A stretch of 64,000 nucleotides of DNA from Myxococcales bacterium (lineage in GTDB: Bacteria > Myxococcota_A > Polyangia > Nannocystales > Nannocystaceae): the NCBI GenBank assembly GCA_020633315.1, contig JACKDV010000011.1, forward strand, positions 62,001 to 126,000, read 5' to 3'. The notes below the pieces were generated by a model. It did no database searches. It was not told the origin of the DNA and worked only from the letters and a program-made list of their open reading frames with translations. Of the stretch, positions 8,712-18,476 are shown in pieces; the first letter of the stretch is position 1; the number at the start of each line of letters is the position of its first letter. A program made the translations under genes and the position numbers.

Positions 8712-11700
8712 ATGGGGGCACTGGTGGGCACAGGAGAGCACGACGGAGACGGGAGCACGGTCGACGACGACGTCCCGACGCCGGGGATGGTCCGCAGGGA
8801 GGTCGAGGCCAGCCCGGCCTTGAACGCGATGCGAGCCAAGGTGCTCGGGGCGTTGTTCCCCGAGTCGGCGGCGCCGGAGCGGTTCGGGCGCTACGTGGTG
8901 CTGGACACGCTGGGCGAGGGCGGCATGGGCACCGTGCTGCGGGCGTTCGACCTCGAGCTCGACCGGCCGGTGGCGATCAAGGTGCTGCATGGGCACCTGG
9001 GGGAGAAGCACACCGCGAGGCTCAAGCGCGAGGCGCAGGCGATGGCCAAGCTGTCGCATCCCAACGTGGTGCAGGTGTACGAGGTGGGGCAGGTCGACGG
9101 ACAGACCTTCGTGGCCATGGAGCTGGTCAAGGGCAAGACGCCCAAGCAGTGGATGGAGCAGGAGCCGCGGCCAGACTGGAAGGCGTGCGTGCGGATGTTC
9201 CTCCAGCTCGGCGAGGGGCTGGCGGCTGCGCACACGCGGGGGTTGATCCACCGCGACTTCAAGCCGGGCAATGCGATCGTCGACGACGAGGGGCGGGCCC
9301 GGGTGCTCGACTTCGGGCTGGCGCGGCGCGGGGGCGTAGACAACGACGACGAGCCCGACACGGGTGGCGTACCCATCCCGGTGCAGCGGGCACGCTCCGA
9401 CCAGCAGCAGGTCGTGTCGCTGGATCTTGCGCTGACCAAGACCGGGGCGATCCTCGGTACACCGGCCTACATGCCGCTCGAGCAGATGCAGGGGCGAGAG
9501 GCCGACGCGCGCAGCGACCAATTCAGCTTCTGCGTGTCGCTGTATGAGGCGGTCTACGGTGAGCGACCCTACGAAGGCGGAACGTTCGCGGCCCTCATGG
9601 CCTCGATGCACGGAGCCCAGGTCCGGCCCGTGCCCAAGGGGAGCAAGGCCCCCGCAGCGCTGCGCAAGATCCTGCTGCGGGGGCTGGCGATCGAGCCGGC
9701 CGAGCGGTGGCCGTCGATGCACGAGCTGCTGTACGAGCTGGAGAGGCTCGTGGCGCCCCGGAAGTGGCGTGGGATCGCTGCTGCTGGGGTAGCGGTGGCG
9801 GCGATGGCTGGCGTGGTAGCGGTACAGCAGGGCCTGGAGAGCTTCCAGGCCAAGCTCGACCTCGCGGCACAGGCGAAGGTGCTCGAGCAGACGAACAAAT
9901 CGCTCGAGCAGCAGACCAAGAACCTCGAGGACCGGGAACGAGATCTCGAACGCGAGCTCGCCGCACAGAAAGGCCAGCGGGCGACAATGCTGGCGGCGGA
10001 CCCGGGGCACGAGCTCGAAGCGGTGCAGGTTGCCGTGGAGGCGATGGGTGGCATCGACGCAGAGACGGGCCCGGTGCCTTCTGAGGTGTTCGAGGGGCTG
10101 ATCCATGCGCTGGCCGGGGTCCAGGGAGGCATCGCCCTGTTGGGGCACGAGAACCCCGTCCGTGGTGTAGCGGTCTCGCCTAACGGAGCCACCATCGCCA
10201 CGGCGAGCGAGGACGGGACGGTGCGTCTGTGGGATGCCCACTCGGGCGCGGCACGACAAACCCTCGATGGTCACGAGGGAGCGGTGTGGGCGGTGGCGTT
10301 CTCACCCGATGGGACACAGCTCGCCACCGGGGGCGAGGACAAGACGGTGCGCCTGTGGGACGCCGCCACCGGTGCGGAGATCGATTCGCTCGAGCACCAG
10401 CACCCAGTACGTAGCGTGGCGTTCTCGACGGACGGCACGCGCATCGCCATGGCCAGCGGTGACGCGGGGTGGGTGTGGCACCTCGGCTCGGACGACATCC
10501 AGGTGCCGCTCGTGGGTCACAACGCCCCCGTGCGCGGCGTGGCGCTCTCGCCCGACGGCAGCGAGGTGGTGACCGCGAGCGAGGACAAGACGGTGCGCGT
10601 CTGGGATGCCAAGACCGGTGCCGCGCTACGGACCCTCGAAGGCCACACCGACAAGGTCTTCGATGTGGCGCTGTCTGCCGATGGCACGATCGTCGCCAGC
10701 GGAGGTCGCGACGGCACGGCTCGCCTGTGGGATGCCGCCATGGGCGAGCTTCGGAGCACGGTCGAGCTGAACGACGTGGTGTACGCCGTGGCGCTGTCGC
10801 CCGACGGCACCCGCCTGGCCACGGGCACCTTCGAGGACGGGATGGCGCGCGTGTGGGACGTGGAGACGGGTCGGCAAATCGACCAGTTCCACCACAGCGA
10901 CGAGACCATCTTCGACGCGGCGTTCTCGGCCGACGGCACCCGGCTGGTCACGGTCAGCCGAGACTTCACGGCGCGCACGTGGGACCTCGATCCGCGTGCG
11001 CTCGACCCCGGCGTGGCTCTGACGGCTCTGAAGCACGACCGCCGGGTCGATGCGGTGGCCGTCTCGCCCGACGGCACGCGCATCGCCACGGGCAGCGGCG
11101 ACGGCAGCATTCGGCTGTGGGACGCCGAGACCGAAGCCCTGCTCACGACGCTCGAAGGCCACGCCATCGACGTGCTCGACGTGGCGTTCTCGGCCAATGG
11201 CGACCGTCTGGCCTCGGTGAGCTGGGACGGCAGTGTGCGGGTGTGGGACGCAGAGGCCGGAGCGGTGGTGCAAACGTTCGTCGAGCACACCGAGCCCGTG
11301 CGTGCAGTGATGTTCTCGCCCGATGGCACCCGGGTGGTCACGGCCAGTCGGGATGGCACAGCCCGGGTGTGGAACTCGACCACCGGCGAGCCGATATTCA
11401 CGCTGGAGCACGGCAGCCCGCTGGTCGACGCCGTGCTGTCGCCCGACGGCAAGCGCCTGCTGACCGTGGGAGACAACGACATAGTGAAGACATGGGACCT
11501 CACCACAGGCGAGCGACTGGACGACGTTCCCGTGAACGGTCCGGTGACGGCGGTGGCATGGTCGCCCGACGGCAGGCGAATCGCCGCCGCGACCAAGGAC
11601 TCCGCTGTGGTCGTACGGAGCACAGACACAGAACGACCACCCGTGCCCCTGAGAGGGCACACGGCCCGAGTGACGGCGATTGTGTTCTCCGCCGATGGCA

Positions 11701-12785
11701 CCCGGGTGGCCACGGCCAGCGACGACGGTACGGCGCGGGTATGGGATGCGGCCACGGGGACCCCCCGTGCAGTGTTCCCCCACGAGGGACCGGTGCAGAG
11801 CCTCGCGTTCTCGCCCGACGGTGCATACCTGACGACAGCCAGCGGCGACACCGTTGCGCGGCGGTGGTCGTTGCGGCCCGCGACCTGGCACGTGGCGGGA
11901 TGCTCGGTGCTCGAGGCCAGGTCGGCTCACACGGAGCCCACGCGGGCGTGCGAGGGAGTGACGGCCGGACTCGGCAAGGTCGAGCCGAGCTCCCCGCAGG
12001 CCGAGCCGGTGGTCGTGACGCCGGAGCCGGCTCGGCCCCTCCCAGAGACCAAGACCGTGCACGGGGTGGAACTGGTGCTCATTCCGGGAGGGACCTTCAC
12101 GATGGGCTCGCCGCCGAGCGAGCAAGCGCGGATAGACAACGAGGGGCCGCAGCACGAGGTGACGCTGCCCAGCTTCTACATGGCACGGACGGAGGTCACG
12201 AATGCGCAGTACGCCCTGTACCTGGAGACCAACCCCAACGTGCCCAAGGCTCCCAGCATGGCGGACCAGAATGTGGCTGACTACGGCCAGCTCGACCAAC
12301 CAGTCACGGGGCTGACGTGGCATGAGGCCAAGGAGTACTGCGACTGGGCTGGACTGGTACTGCCGACGGAGGCGCAGTGGGAGTATGCGGTAAGAGCTGG
12401 GACGACCACGGCCTATTGGTACGGGGACGACCCCAAGGACCTGAGTCGTTTTGGGTGGTTCGACGCCTCCACCGGATACCAAGAGCGAGGCTTGTCAGGA
12501 GCGCGGCCTCACACGGTGGGCACCAAGGGCACCAATCCCTTCGGGCTGTTCGACATGACGGGCAACGTGTTCGAGTGGACGCTCGATGCCTTTGACTCCG
12601 ATGAAACCAGTCCTCGTACTGGTGATAGCCTGAGGCACGAACCAGCCGGCGGTGCCAACCGCGTGCTGCGGGGCGGGAGCTGGTTCGTCTCCGCTCACGT
12701 CGCGCGCTCGGCCTTCCGGCTCGACTGCGCTCCGGGCTACCGGAGCTCCGGCGTCGGCTTTCGCCCCGCCTTGCTCATCCCTTGA
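8712..12785 (+). CDS. Ser/Thr kinase fused to 14 WD40 repeats and an FGE-sulfatase domain
   Basis: 1357 residues from ATG 8712; an in-frame ATG at 8637 would add 25 residues of poor quality, so this start is tentative. The kinase domain (about 58-340) has the glycine loop GEGGMG, VAIKVL, catalytic loop HRDFKPGN near 180 and LDFGLA near 200, so it looks active. One membrane helix (about 354-372) and a coiled coil (375-440) follow. Then come 14 WD40-type repeats (about 477-1056), counted by their 'xxxWD' ends, of which a few are degenerate: enough for two seven-bladed propellers. An FGE-sulfatase/SUMF1-type domain (about 1115-1357) ends the protein with 'GNVFEWT', 'RVLRGGSW' and 'GFRPAL'. It lacks the Cys-x4-Cys pair of true formylglycine-generating enzymes, so a binding role is more likely. 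The topology puts the kinase inside and the propellers outside the inner membrane. Confidence 0.93.
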   Translation: MGALVGTGEHDGDGSTVDDDVPTPGMVRREVEASPALNAMRAKVLGALFPESAAPERFGRYVVLDTLGEGGMGTVLRAFDLELDRPVAIKVLHGHLGEKHTARLKREAQAMAKLSHPNVVQVYEVGQVDGQTFVAMELVKGKTPKQWMEQEPRPDWKACVRMFLQLGEGLAAAHTRGLIHRDFKPGNAIVDDEGRARVLDFGLARRGGVDNDDEPDTGGVPIPVQRARSDQQQVVSLDLALTKTGAILGTPAYMPLEQMQGREADARSDQFSFCVSLYEAVYGERPYEGGTFAALMASMHGAQVRPVPKGSKAPAALRKILLRGLAIEPAERWPSMHELLYELERLVAPRKWRGIAAAGVAVAAMAGVVAVQQGLESFQAKLDLAAQAKVLEQTNKSLEQQTKNLEDRERDLERELAAQKGQRATMLAADPGHELEAVQVAVEAMGGIDAETGPVPSEVFEGLIHALAGVQGGIALLGHENPVRGVAVSPNGATIATASEDGTVRLWDAHSGAARQTLDGHEGAVWAVAFSPDGTQLATGGEDKTVRLWDAATGAEIDSLEHQHPVRSVAFSTDGTRIAMASGDAGWVWHLGSDDIQVPLVGHNAPVRGVALSPDGSEVVTASEDKTVRVWDAKTGAALRTLEGHTDKVFDVALSADGTIVASGGRDGTARLWDAAMGELRSTVELNDVVYAVALSPDGTRLATGTFEDGMARVWDVETGRQIDQFHHSDETIFDAAFSADGTRLVTVSRDFTARTWDLDPRALDPGVALTALKHDRRVDAVAVSPDGTRIATGSGDGSIRLWDAETEALLTTLEGHAIDVLDVAFSANGDRLASVSWDGSVRVWDAEAGAVVQTFVEHTEPVRAVMFSPDGTRVVTASRDGTARVWNSTTGEPIFTLEHGSPLVDAVLSPDGKRLLTVGDNDIVKTWDLTTGERLDDVPVNGPVTAVAWSPDGRRIAAATKDSAVVVRSTDTERPPVPLRGHTARVTAIVFSADGTRVATASDDGTARVWDAATGTPRAVFPHEGPVQSLAFSPDGAYLTTASGDTVARRWSLRPATWHVAGCSVLEARSAHTEPTRACEGVTAGLGKVEPSSPQAEPVVVTPEPARPLPETKTVHGVELVLIPGGTFTMGSPPSEQARIDNEGPQHEVTLPSFYMARTEVTNAQYALYLETNPNVPKAPSMADQNVADYGQLDQPVTGLTWHEAKEYCDWAGLVLPTEAQWEYAVRAGTTTAYWYGDDPKDLSRFGWFDASTGYQERGLSGARPHTVGTKGTNPFGLFDMTGNVFEWTLDAFDSDETSPRTGDSLRHEPAGGANRVLRGGSWFVSAHVARSAFRLDCAPGYRSSGVGFRPALLIP

Positions 12786-12804
12786 TCCTCCACCGCTCCC
12801 TCGA

Positions 12805-12831
12805 TGCCCCGCCCCCCTCAGGGCGGGGGCA
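12805..12831. terminator. Hairpin between convergent genes
   Basis: CCCCGCCC (12807-12814) pairs with GGGCGGGG (12821-12828), and flanking TG/CA extends the stem past a bulged G. It sits 20 bp after the kinase-WD40 stop and overlaps the stop region of the opposing gene. Confidence 0.45.
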
Positions 12832-14035
12832 GGCGATAGCGAAGCTGCTGCTCGCCCCCGAAGCCGTCGCGCAGGGTCAGGACCAGCGGCGGGAGGTCGA
12901 GCATGTCGATGCGGAGGGTCTCGTGCAGGATCATCCGGCAGGGATCCGCGTGGCCGTCGTGGGTCAAGAGGAAGTCGGCCTGCGGCGGGTTGCTCCGGCG
13001 AACCGCGCCGTTCCAGAGCACGCGGAAGTCGTGACGCTGGCAGCCGCCGCCGTACTCGACCTCGACGACGAGCTGATCGCCCTCGAAGCGGGCCCCGCGG
13101 ATCTGGAAACGATCGCGCGGCTCGAACTCCTCGCGGATCATCGGCGTGTAGAGCGTGATGTGGTTGCGCTCGGCGTGGATGCGGACACCGGCGATGTCCG
13201 GCAGGGGTATGTCGTGGGAGGCGAAGACCTCGCTGATGACCTGCGTCGCAATCCCGCTCGGCGGCCGTGCCATGAAGTCGAAGTCGATGATGTCATCACC
13301 CGGATCGACGATGTAGATGCGCTGATCGAGACGCGCATCGGAGTAGCCGCCGGTCGGGACCTTGCCGATCGCGGTCACGCTCCCGCGTCGCCGATCGGTC
13401 TTGACCGGCATCGCATCGACGAGCTCGACCACGTCGACGTGGACCGGGTCGCGAGGCGGCAGCACCGGCAGCGACGGGAGGGACCACGGCTGCGGCACCG
13501 CGGCCGGCGTCCCGAGCAACGGGCGCCCGTCCAGCGTCGGCCACCACTTGCCATCGAGCACCCGCACCGCGTGCGCGCCGATGATCACGTAGCGGGTCGG
13601 GTGTGCATACTTGGCCCGGGGCTGCAGGTCGATCCACGCGACGAGCGAGGGCTCCTCGATCTCGATCTTGCGCTCCCCGTCGAGGATCGTCTCGCCAGCC
13701 GCGAAGATCCGCGGCAGGAACTGTAGGCGCGGGTCGTCCTCGGCCCCGGAGGGCAGCTCCAGCGGTGTGACCGGGCTCGGGTAGTCGGTCTCGCCCTCGG
13801 GAAACCGGCGGCCGTCGAGCTCGACCCACCACTGCCCCTCGAAGACCTCGACCGACTCGGCGCCGATCAGGATCGTCCGGGTCGGGTGCGCGAAGCGCAT
13901 GGCCGGCGCGAGGTCGACCCAGATCATCAACTTGTCCTCCTTCAGCTCGATCGGCTCATGGGAGGGATCCAGCTTGAGCTGGTTCTTTGGGGTCACCAGC
14001 TGTGGATGCACGAATACCCGGATGCTCGGCCTCAT
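12818..14035 (-). CDS. Two-repeat protein with NigD-like C-terminal domain
   Basis: 405 residues from ATG 14035, which has AAGG seven nt upstream; a GTG at 14041 is the alternative. There is no signal peptide or membrane segment, so it is probably cytosolic. Residues about 40-80 and 135-180 are an internal duplication: both have 'W(V/I)DL-P', 'AHPTR', 'IIGA', 'V..GxWW', 'LDGR'. The last 110 residues carry 'YGGGCQRHDF', 'LTHDGHADPC' and 'ETLRIDM', which resemble the beta-sandwich C-terminal domain of NigD-like proteins. The biochemical role is unknown. It is divergent from the zinc-finger kinase gene and convergent with the kinase-WD40 gene, so a link to either signalling protein is possible but unshown. 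Confidence 0.8.
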   Translation of the reverse strand: MRPSIRVFVHPQLVTPKNQLKLDPSHEPIELKEDKLMIWVDLAPAMRFAHPTRTILIGAESVEVFEGQWWVELDGRRFPEGETDYPSPVTPLELPSGAEDDPRLQFLPRIFAAGETILDGERKIEIEEPSLVAWIDLQPRAKYAHPTRYVIIGAHAVRVLDGKWWPTLDGRPLLGTPAAVPQPWSLPSLPVLPPRDPVHVDVVELVDAMPVKTDRRRGSVTAIGKVPTGGYSDARLDQRIYIVDPGDDIIDFDFMARPPSGIATQVISEVFASHDIPLPDIAGVRIHAERNHITLYTPMIREEFEPRDRFQIRGARFEGDQLVVEVEYGGGCQRHDFRVLWNGAVRRSNPPQADFLLTHDGHADPCRMILHETLRIDMLDLPPLVLTLRDGFGGEQQLRYRLPPP

Positions 14036-14374
14036 GGCCACACCTTAGAGGATCGAGTCTCGATCCGAGCCAGCGTTTTTTTCACCTTCGTCGGCGACCA
14101 CGGAAGAGATTGCGCGAGTCAGTGACGCACTCGACCTACGATTTCTTGCCCAACCGGTGCGACTTGCTCGAGCGCGGAGCATCTCCGATGGGCCACATGG
14201 TGATGAGGCGACACGGCAGGAACCGGCGAGCGTCGTCGGACCCGGGTCTCGTCGACCCCTTGCCGACGATGCGCGGTCTTCGCCCCACCGAATGGAGCCC
14301 CCATCACTCCGTTCCCCTGCGTCATCGCTCGCGTGGTTGCGAGCGATTGGCGGGTTCGATAGAGCCATCGAACG
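14036..14374. promoter_or_regulatory. Divergent intergenic region, no gene seen
   Basis: 339 bp between the NigD-like gene (minus) and the zinc-finger kinase (plus). Open frames here lack start sites and recognisable products. It is the only place for both promoters. No clear operator was found. Confidence 0.4.
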
Positions 14375-17300
14375 ATGTCATGCCCCAGCGACATCGAGCT
14401 CGCGGAGCTCCTCCAGGGCCTCGTTGCGGACGAGCGCCGCGAAGCGATCGAGGACCACCTCGACGAGTGCGAGGATTGCCGCCAGCTCGTCGTCGCGCTG
14501 GTCGACACCATCGCGGCGCCGAGGCGGTCATCCGTCGACCCCGATGAGCCCGGAGACCTCGATGTCGGCGCAAAGGTGGGACGCTACGAGATCACGCGAC
14601 GCATCGGCGACGGCGGCATGGGTCGCGTGCTCGGAGCCTACGATCCTCAGCTCGACCGCGAGGTCGCGATCAAGGTGCTCCACGACCGCACGCTGACCGA
14701 CGAGCTCCGCCATCGCCTTCGCTCGGAGGCCCGTGCGCTGGCCCGCCTGGCCCACCCCAACGTGGTCTCGGTGTATGGGGTGGAGCGCCACCGAGGGCGT
14801 GAGCTCGTGGTGATGGAGCTGGTCGAGGGAGAGACGCTCGCGGCGTGGCAACGCCGCCGGCCTCCGTGGCGCGAGGTCGTGGCCGCATACCACCAGGCCG
14901 GGCGAGGGCTCGCCGCAGCGCATGCGCGAGGTCTGGTCCATCGCGACTTCAAGCCGGGCAACTGCATCCGCGATCCGACGGGACGGGTTCGCGTGCTGGA
15001 CTTCGGCCTGGCCCGAGACCTGGGGGATCCGAGCACCGACTCGCACCCCATGGCCCACGGGGACCTCGCGCTCGGGTCCGGCGACCGGCCCCCGCCGACT
15101 CGAACCGGCACCATCCTCGGAACGGTCGCCTACATGCCGCTGGAGCAGCTGCGCGGCGGACGGGTCGATGCCCGTAGCGATCAATGGAGCTTCTGCGCCT
15201 CGCTGTTCGAAGCCGTGGCTGGCGAGCGTCCCTTTCGCCTCGGGCGCTCGCTCTCGGAGCAGGACTCGATCCTCGACTCGACGCGACCCACGAGTCGATG
15301 GCCTCCCGGCGTGCCCCGGTCGTTGTGGCGGATCGTCGAGCGAGGCCTGGCCACGAGTCCAGAGGATCGGTGGTCCTCGCTCGACCGGCTGCTGGACGAG
15401 ATCGAGCGGAGCGTGGTGCCGACTCGACGCTGGCGGCTCCTCTCCCTCGGAGGGCTGGCCGCCGCGGTGCTGGCCGCATGGAGCTGGTCGACGCCCCCGG
15501 TTCCGAGCTGCGCCCCCGCAGCCGCCCGGCTGGAGGGGGTCTGGGACGGCGCCACCCGAGACCGTGCCCACGACGGTCTCGTGGGCACCGCCGTGTCCTA
15601 CGCCGAGGATACTTGGCGGCGTCTGAGCCCCCGCCTCGACGACTACGCCGAGCGCTGGGCGACGGCCGACCTACGGGCATGCGAACGCGCGCTCTCCATC
15701 TCGTCGGAGCCGTCGCCTGCCCTGGAGGGGCGGCTCGCCTGTCTCGAGGACCGTCGACGACGACTGCGGGCGCTGGCCCAGGTGCTGGCCTCCGCAGACC
15801 CCACGACCGTCGAGCGCGCCGCGAATGCAGTGAGCGCGCTGCCCTCGATCGGCAGCTGCGACGACGTGAAGCCAGGGGACGCCCCCGAGCTCGCTCCGCA
15901 GGATCCCGAGCTGGCCTCCCGCCTCGAGGCACTGCGCCAGCGCCTGGCCGATGCCGATGCTCTCACCCTGGCCGGACGGTTCGACGAGGCGCTCGAGCAG
16001 GTACGCTTGCTGCACGGCGATGTCACGGCCCTTGGCTACGAGCCCCTCGACGTCGAGGTCGAGCTCCTGTGGGGTCGGCTGTCGGGAGAAGATGGTCACT
16101 ACGAAGACGCGAGCTCCCGACTCGAAGATGCGTTCCACCGCGCCGTCCGAGCCGGCCGTGAGGACGTGGCCACGGATGCCGCCCTGGCTCTGATTCACGT
16201 GACCGGGCAGGAGCTCGGAGAGTACGACGACGCCCAGGGCTGGGCACGCCACGCCCGGGCCCACGCCGAGCGTCTCGAGGACGACGAGCAGGTCGCGGAG
16301 GTCGACCTACGGCTGGCGGGCATCGAGCTTCGCCGAGGCCACCACGAGCGCGCCCTGGAGCTGTATCGCAGCAGCGCCCAGCGACTCGGGCACATCGCCG
16401 GTCCCGGAGCCCCGGCGACCCTCGAGGCGCTCCATGGGGTCGCCCACGCGCACCTCGAGCTCGGAGAGCTCGAGCAGGCCCGCCAGGTAGCCGAGCGAGT
16501 GCTCGAGCTCGAGCGGGCCGCGCTCGGGCCCGAGCACCCAGCGGTTGCGACACGGCTCCACCTCCTCGCGTCGATCCACCACCAGCTCGGCGATGCCGAG
16601 CGTGCCGCCGAGCTGCTGCAAGAGGTCATCACCATCCGCGAGCGCGCCCTCGGACCCGACCACCCCCACGTGGGCTCCGCACGAGGCAATCTCGGGTTGC
16701 TGCTGCTGCAGCTGGGCAAGACCGAGGCCGCGGAGCAGCTGCTCGAGCAGGTGCTCCGCACGAGCATCGAGACCTTCGGCCCGGATCACGACGCGGTCGC
16801 AGATACCCTCAAGAACCTCGCGTTCATCGACTTGCAGCTCGGCCGCCTCGATTCCGCCGAGCGGAGGCTCCGACGTGCGCTCTCGATCTACGAGAGGACC
16901 TTTGGTCCCGAGCACCGCATGCTCGCCGAGACGACCGAGTTCCTCGCCCACACCCTCGCCGCACGCGGAGATCCGCTGGCCGCACGAGTGCTCCAGCGGC
17001 GAGCCCTGGAGATTGCACGGGCCGCCCAAGGACCCGACCACCCGGACATCGCCAACTACCTGAGCAACCTCGGTGTGGCACACGCGAGGCTCGACGAGCA
17101 CGAGCAGGCGATCGTGCGGTTCTCCGAGGCGGTGACGCTGCTGGAGGCCACGGTCGGCCCCGAGCATCCCAATCTCGCGTTCGCGCTCACCGGGATCGGC
17201 TCGGCCCGGCTCGCGCTGGGCGACACCGACGGAGCCCGCCCGCCGCTCGAGCGAGCGCTGAGCATCCGCACGCAGCACGCCGTGTCCCCCGGCAAGCGGG

Positions 17301-17464
17301 CCCTCACTCGCTTCGCTCTCGCTCGCGCGCTCGATCCGAGTGACCGACCCGCGGCATGCGTTCACGCCACAGAGGCCCGAGACGAGTACGCAGGAGCAGA
17401 GGACGATCACGGCGAGCAGGTCGAGGAGATCGAGGCGTGGCTGCTCCGCTGTGCCGCTCCGTGA
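14375..17464 (+). CDS. Zinc-finger / Ser-Thr kinase / TPR signalling protein
   Basis: 1029 residues. The N-terminus (1-60) holds His28-x3-Cys32-x2-Cys35 in 'HLDECEDCRQLV', the signature of the zf-HC2 anti-sigma zinc finger (ZAS). The kinase domain (about 69-330) has GDGGMG, AIKVL, HRDFKPGN near 189 and LDFGLA near 208, all the residues needed for activity. A membrane helix lies at about 353-372. The C-terminal half has a long run of TPR repeats of kinesin-light-chain type ('ALGPEHPxxAxxLxxLAxxxxxxGxxxxA'-like pattern) from about 590 to 1000. The stop overlaps the start of the sigma gene as GTGA, so the two are translationally coupled. I infer that the kinase controls this sigma factor by binding, phosphorylation or both. 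No clear Shine-Dalgarno site precedes ATG 14375. Confidence 0.93.
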   Translation: MSCPSDIELAELLQGLVADERREAIEDHLDECEDCRQLVVALVDTIAAPRRSSVDPDEPGDLDVGAKVGRYEITRRIGDGGMGRVLGAYDPQLDREVAIKVLHDRTLTDELRHRLRSEARALARLAHPNVVSVYGVERHRGRELVVMELVEGETLAAWQRRRPPWREVVAAYHQAGRGLAAAHARGLVHRDFKPGNCIRDPTGRVRVLDFGLARDLGDPSTDSHPMAHGDLALGSGDRPPPTRTGTILGTVAYMPLEQLRGGRVDARSDQWSFCASLFEAVAGERPFRLGRSLSEQDSILDSTRPTSRWPPGVPRSLWRIVERGLATSPEDRWSSLDRLLDEIERSVVPTRRWRLLSLGGLAAAVLAAWSWSTPPVPSCAPAAARLEGVWDGATRDRAHDGLVGTAVSYAEDTWRRLSPRLDDYAERWATADLRACERALSISSEPSPALEGRLACLEDRRRRLRALAQVLASADPTTVERAANAVSALPSIGSCDDVKPGDAPELAPQDPELASRLEALRQRLADADALTLAGRFDEALEQVRLLHGDVTALGYEPLDVEVELLWGRLSGEDGHYEDASSRLEDAFHRAVRAGREDVATDAALALIHVTGQELGEYDDAQGWARHARAHAERLEDDEQVAEVDLRLAGIELRRGHHERALELYRSSAQRLGHIAGPGAPATLEALHGVAHAHLELGELEQARQVAERVLELERAALGPEHPAVATRLHLLASIHHQLGDAERAAELLQEVITIRERALGPDHPHVGSARGNLGLLLLQLGKTEAAEQLLEQVLRTSIETFGPDHDAVADTLKNLAFIDLQLGRLDSAERRLRRALSIYERTFGPEHRMLAETTEFLAHTLAARGDPLAARVLQRRALEIARAAQGPDHPDIANYLSNLGVAHARLDEHEQAIVRFSEAVTLLEATVGPEHPNLAFALTGIGSARLALGDTDGARPPLERALSIRTQHAVSPGKRALTRFALARALDPSDRPAACVHATEARDEYAGAEDDHGEQVEEIEAWLLRCAAP

Positions 17465-18417
17465 CCTGCTCGCGCTATTCTCGCCCAGCTGCCGTGACCA
17501 ACGACGACTTCTCGACTCGCTTCGTCCACGAGCTGGTGACCGCCCGGGGGCAGCCGCGTCCCGACACTCGACCCCCGTGGCACGATGCCGGGCTGACCGC
17601 GAAGCTCGCCGAGATCGAAGCGCTCTGGTCGACGGTCGATCTCGATCCCATGGTCCTGGCGCGCCATGTGGCCGCCCGGATCCCCGCGGACGCCGAGCTC
17701 GGCGACCACGTGGCCACGCTCCACCTGGTCGACCTCGCCTTGGCTTGTGCCAGCGCAGCCGAGGCCACGCCCGAGCAGCGGGCCGCTGCGGCCCGAGCAT
17801 TCGACGAGAGCTACCGTGCGCACCTCGATGCAATCCTCGCTCGCGTGTGTGACGGCGCGGTCTTGGTGGACGAGGTACGTCAGCGCGTCTATGACCACTT
17901 GTTGGTCGGTCGCGGTGATCGAGGCCCCCGCCTGGCCGAGTACACCGGGCGCGGCCCGCTGCTCGCGTACCTGCGCGTGGTCGCCACCCGCCTGGCCCTC
18001 GAGACCAGGCGCCGCAGCGATCGGCGCCGCGAGGAAGGCGACGAGGTCCTGCTGCGAGCGGCAGTCGAGGACGACGACCCCGAGCTGGCCTACCTCAAGC
18101 AGACCTACCACGAGCCCCTGCGCAAGGCGTTCGCGGCCGCCCTCGCCGACCTCGAGCCGCGGGCTCGCACCCTGCTGCGGCATCAGGTCATCGATCGACT
18201 CTCGATCGACAAGGTCGCCGCCATCTACGGCATCCATCGGGCCACCGCGGCCCGCCAGATCGCCCGGGCTCGGCAGGCGCTGGTGAGCGGCACGCACGAG
18301 CGACTCCGGCAGCAGCTGGGAATCGACGAGGACCAGCTGCAGAGCATCCTGCAGCTGATCCGCAGCGAGGTGGACGTCAGCATCTGCCGGCTGCTGAGCG
18401 ACCCCACCGAGGCATAG
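17461..18417 (+). CDS. RNA polymerase sigma factor, ECF-like, kinase-linked
   Basis: About 318 residues from GTG 17461, which overlaps the kinase stop (GTGA); GTG 17494 is an in-frame alternative. Region 2 lies around residues 115-200, with 'GPLLAYLRVVATRLALE' and the basic run 'RRRSDRRR'. Region 4 is a helix-turn-helix ('LEPRARTLLRHQVID', 'IYGIHRATAARQIARARQAL') around 230-280. The N-terminal 110 residues are an extension not usual in short ECF factors, and about 40 residues follow region 4. It should direct RNA polymerase to a small set of promoters. The best-known precedent is the ECF43/PknT pair, in which a Ser/Thr kinase phosphorylates its sigma factor. Target genes cannot be named from this window. 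Confidence 0.85.
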   Translation: MTCSRYSRPAAVTNDDFSTRFVHELVTARGQPRPDTRPPWHDAGLTAKLAEIEALWSTVDLDPMVLARHVAARIPADAELGDHVATLHLVDLALACASAAEATPEQRAAAARAFDESYRAHLDAILARVCDGAVLVDEVRQRVYDHLLVGRGDRGPRLAEYTGRGPLLAYLRVVATRLALETRRRSDRRREEGDEVLLRAAVEDDDPELAYLKQTYHEPLRKAFAAALADLEPRARTLLRHQVIDRLSIDKVAAIYGIHRATAARQIARARQALVSGTHERLRQQLGIDEDQLQSILQLIRSEVDVSICRLLSDPTEA

Positions 18418-18476
18418 CGAACTCGGGCGATGCCTCGAGCCCCTCGGCCGCGGCGGGCATCATGGAGTCGAGACCT

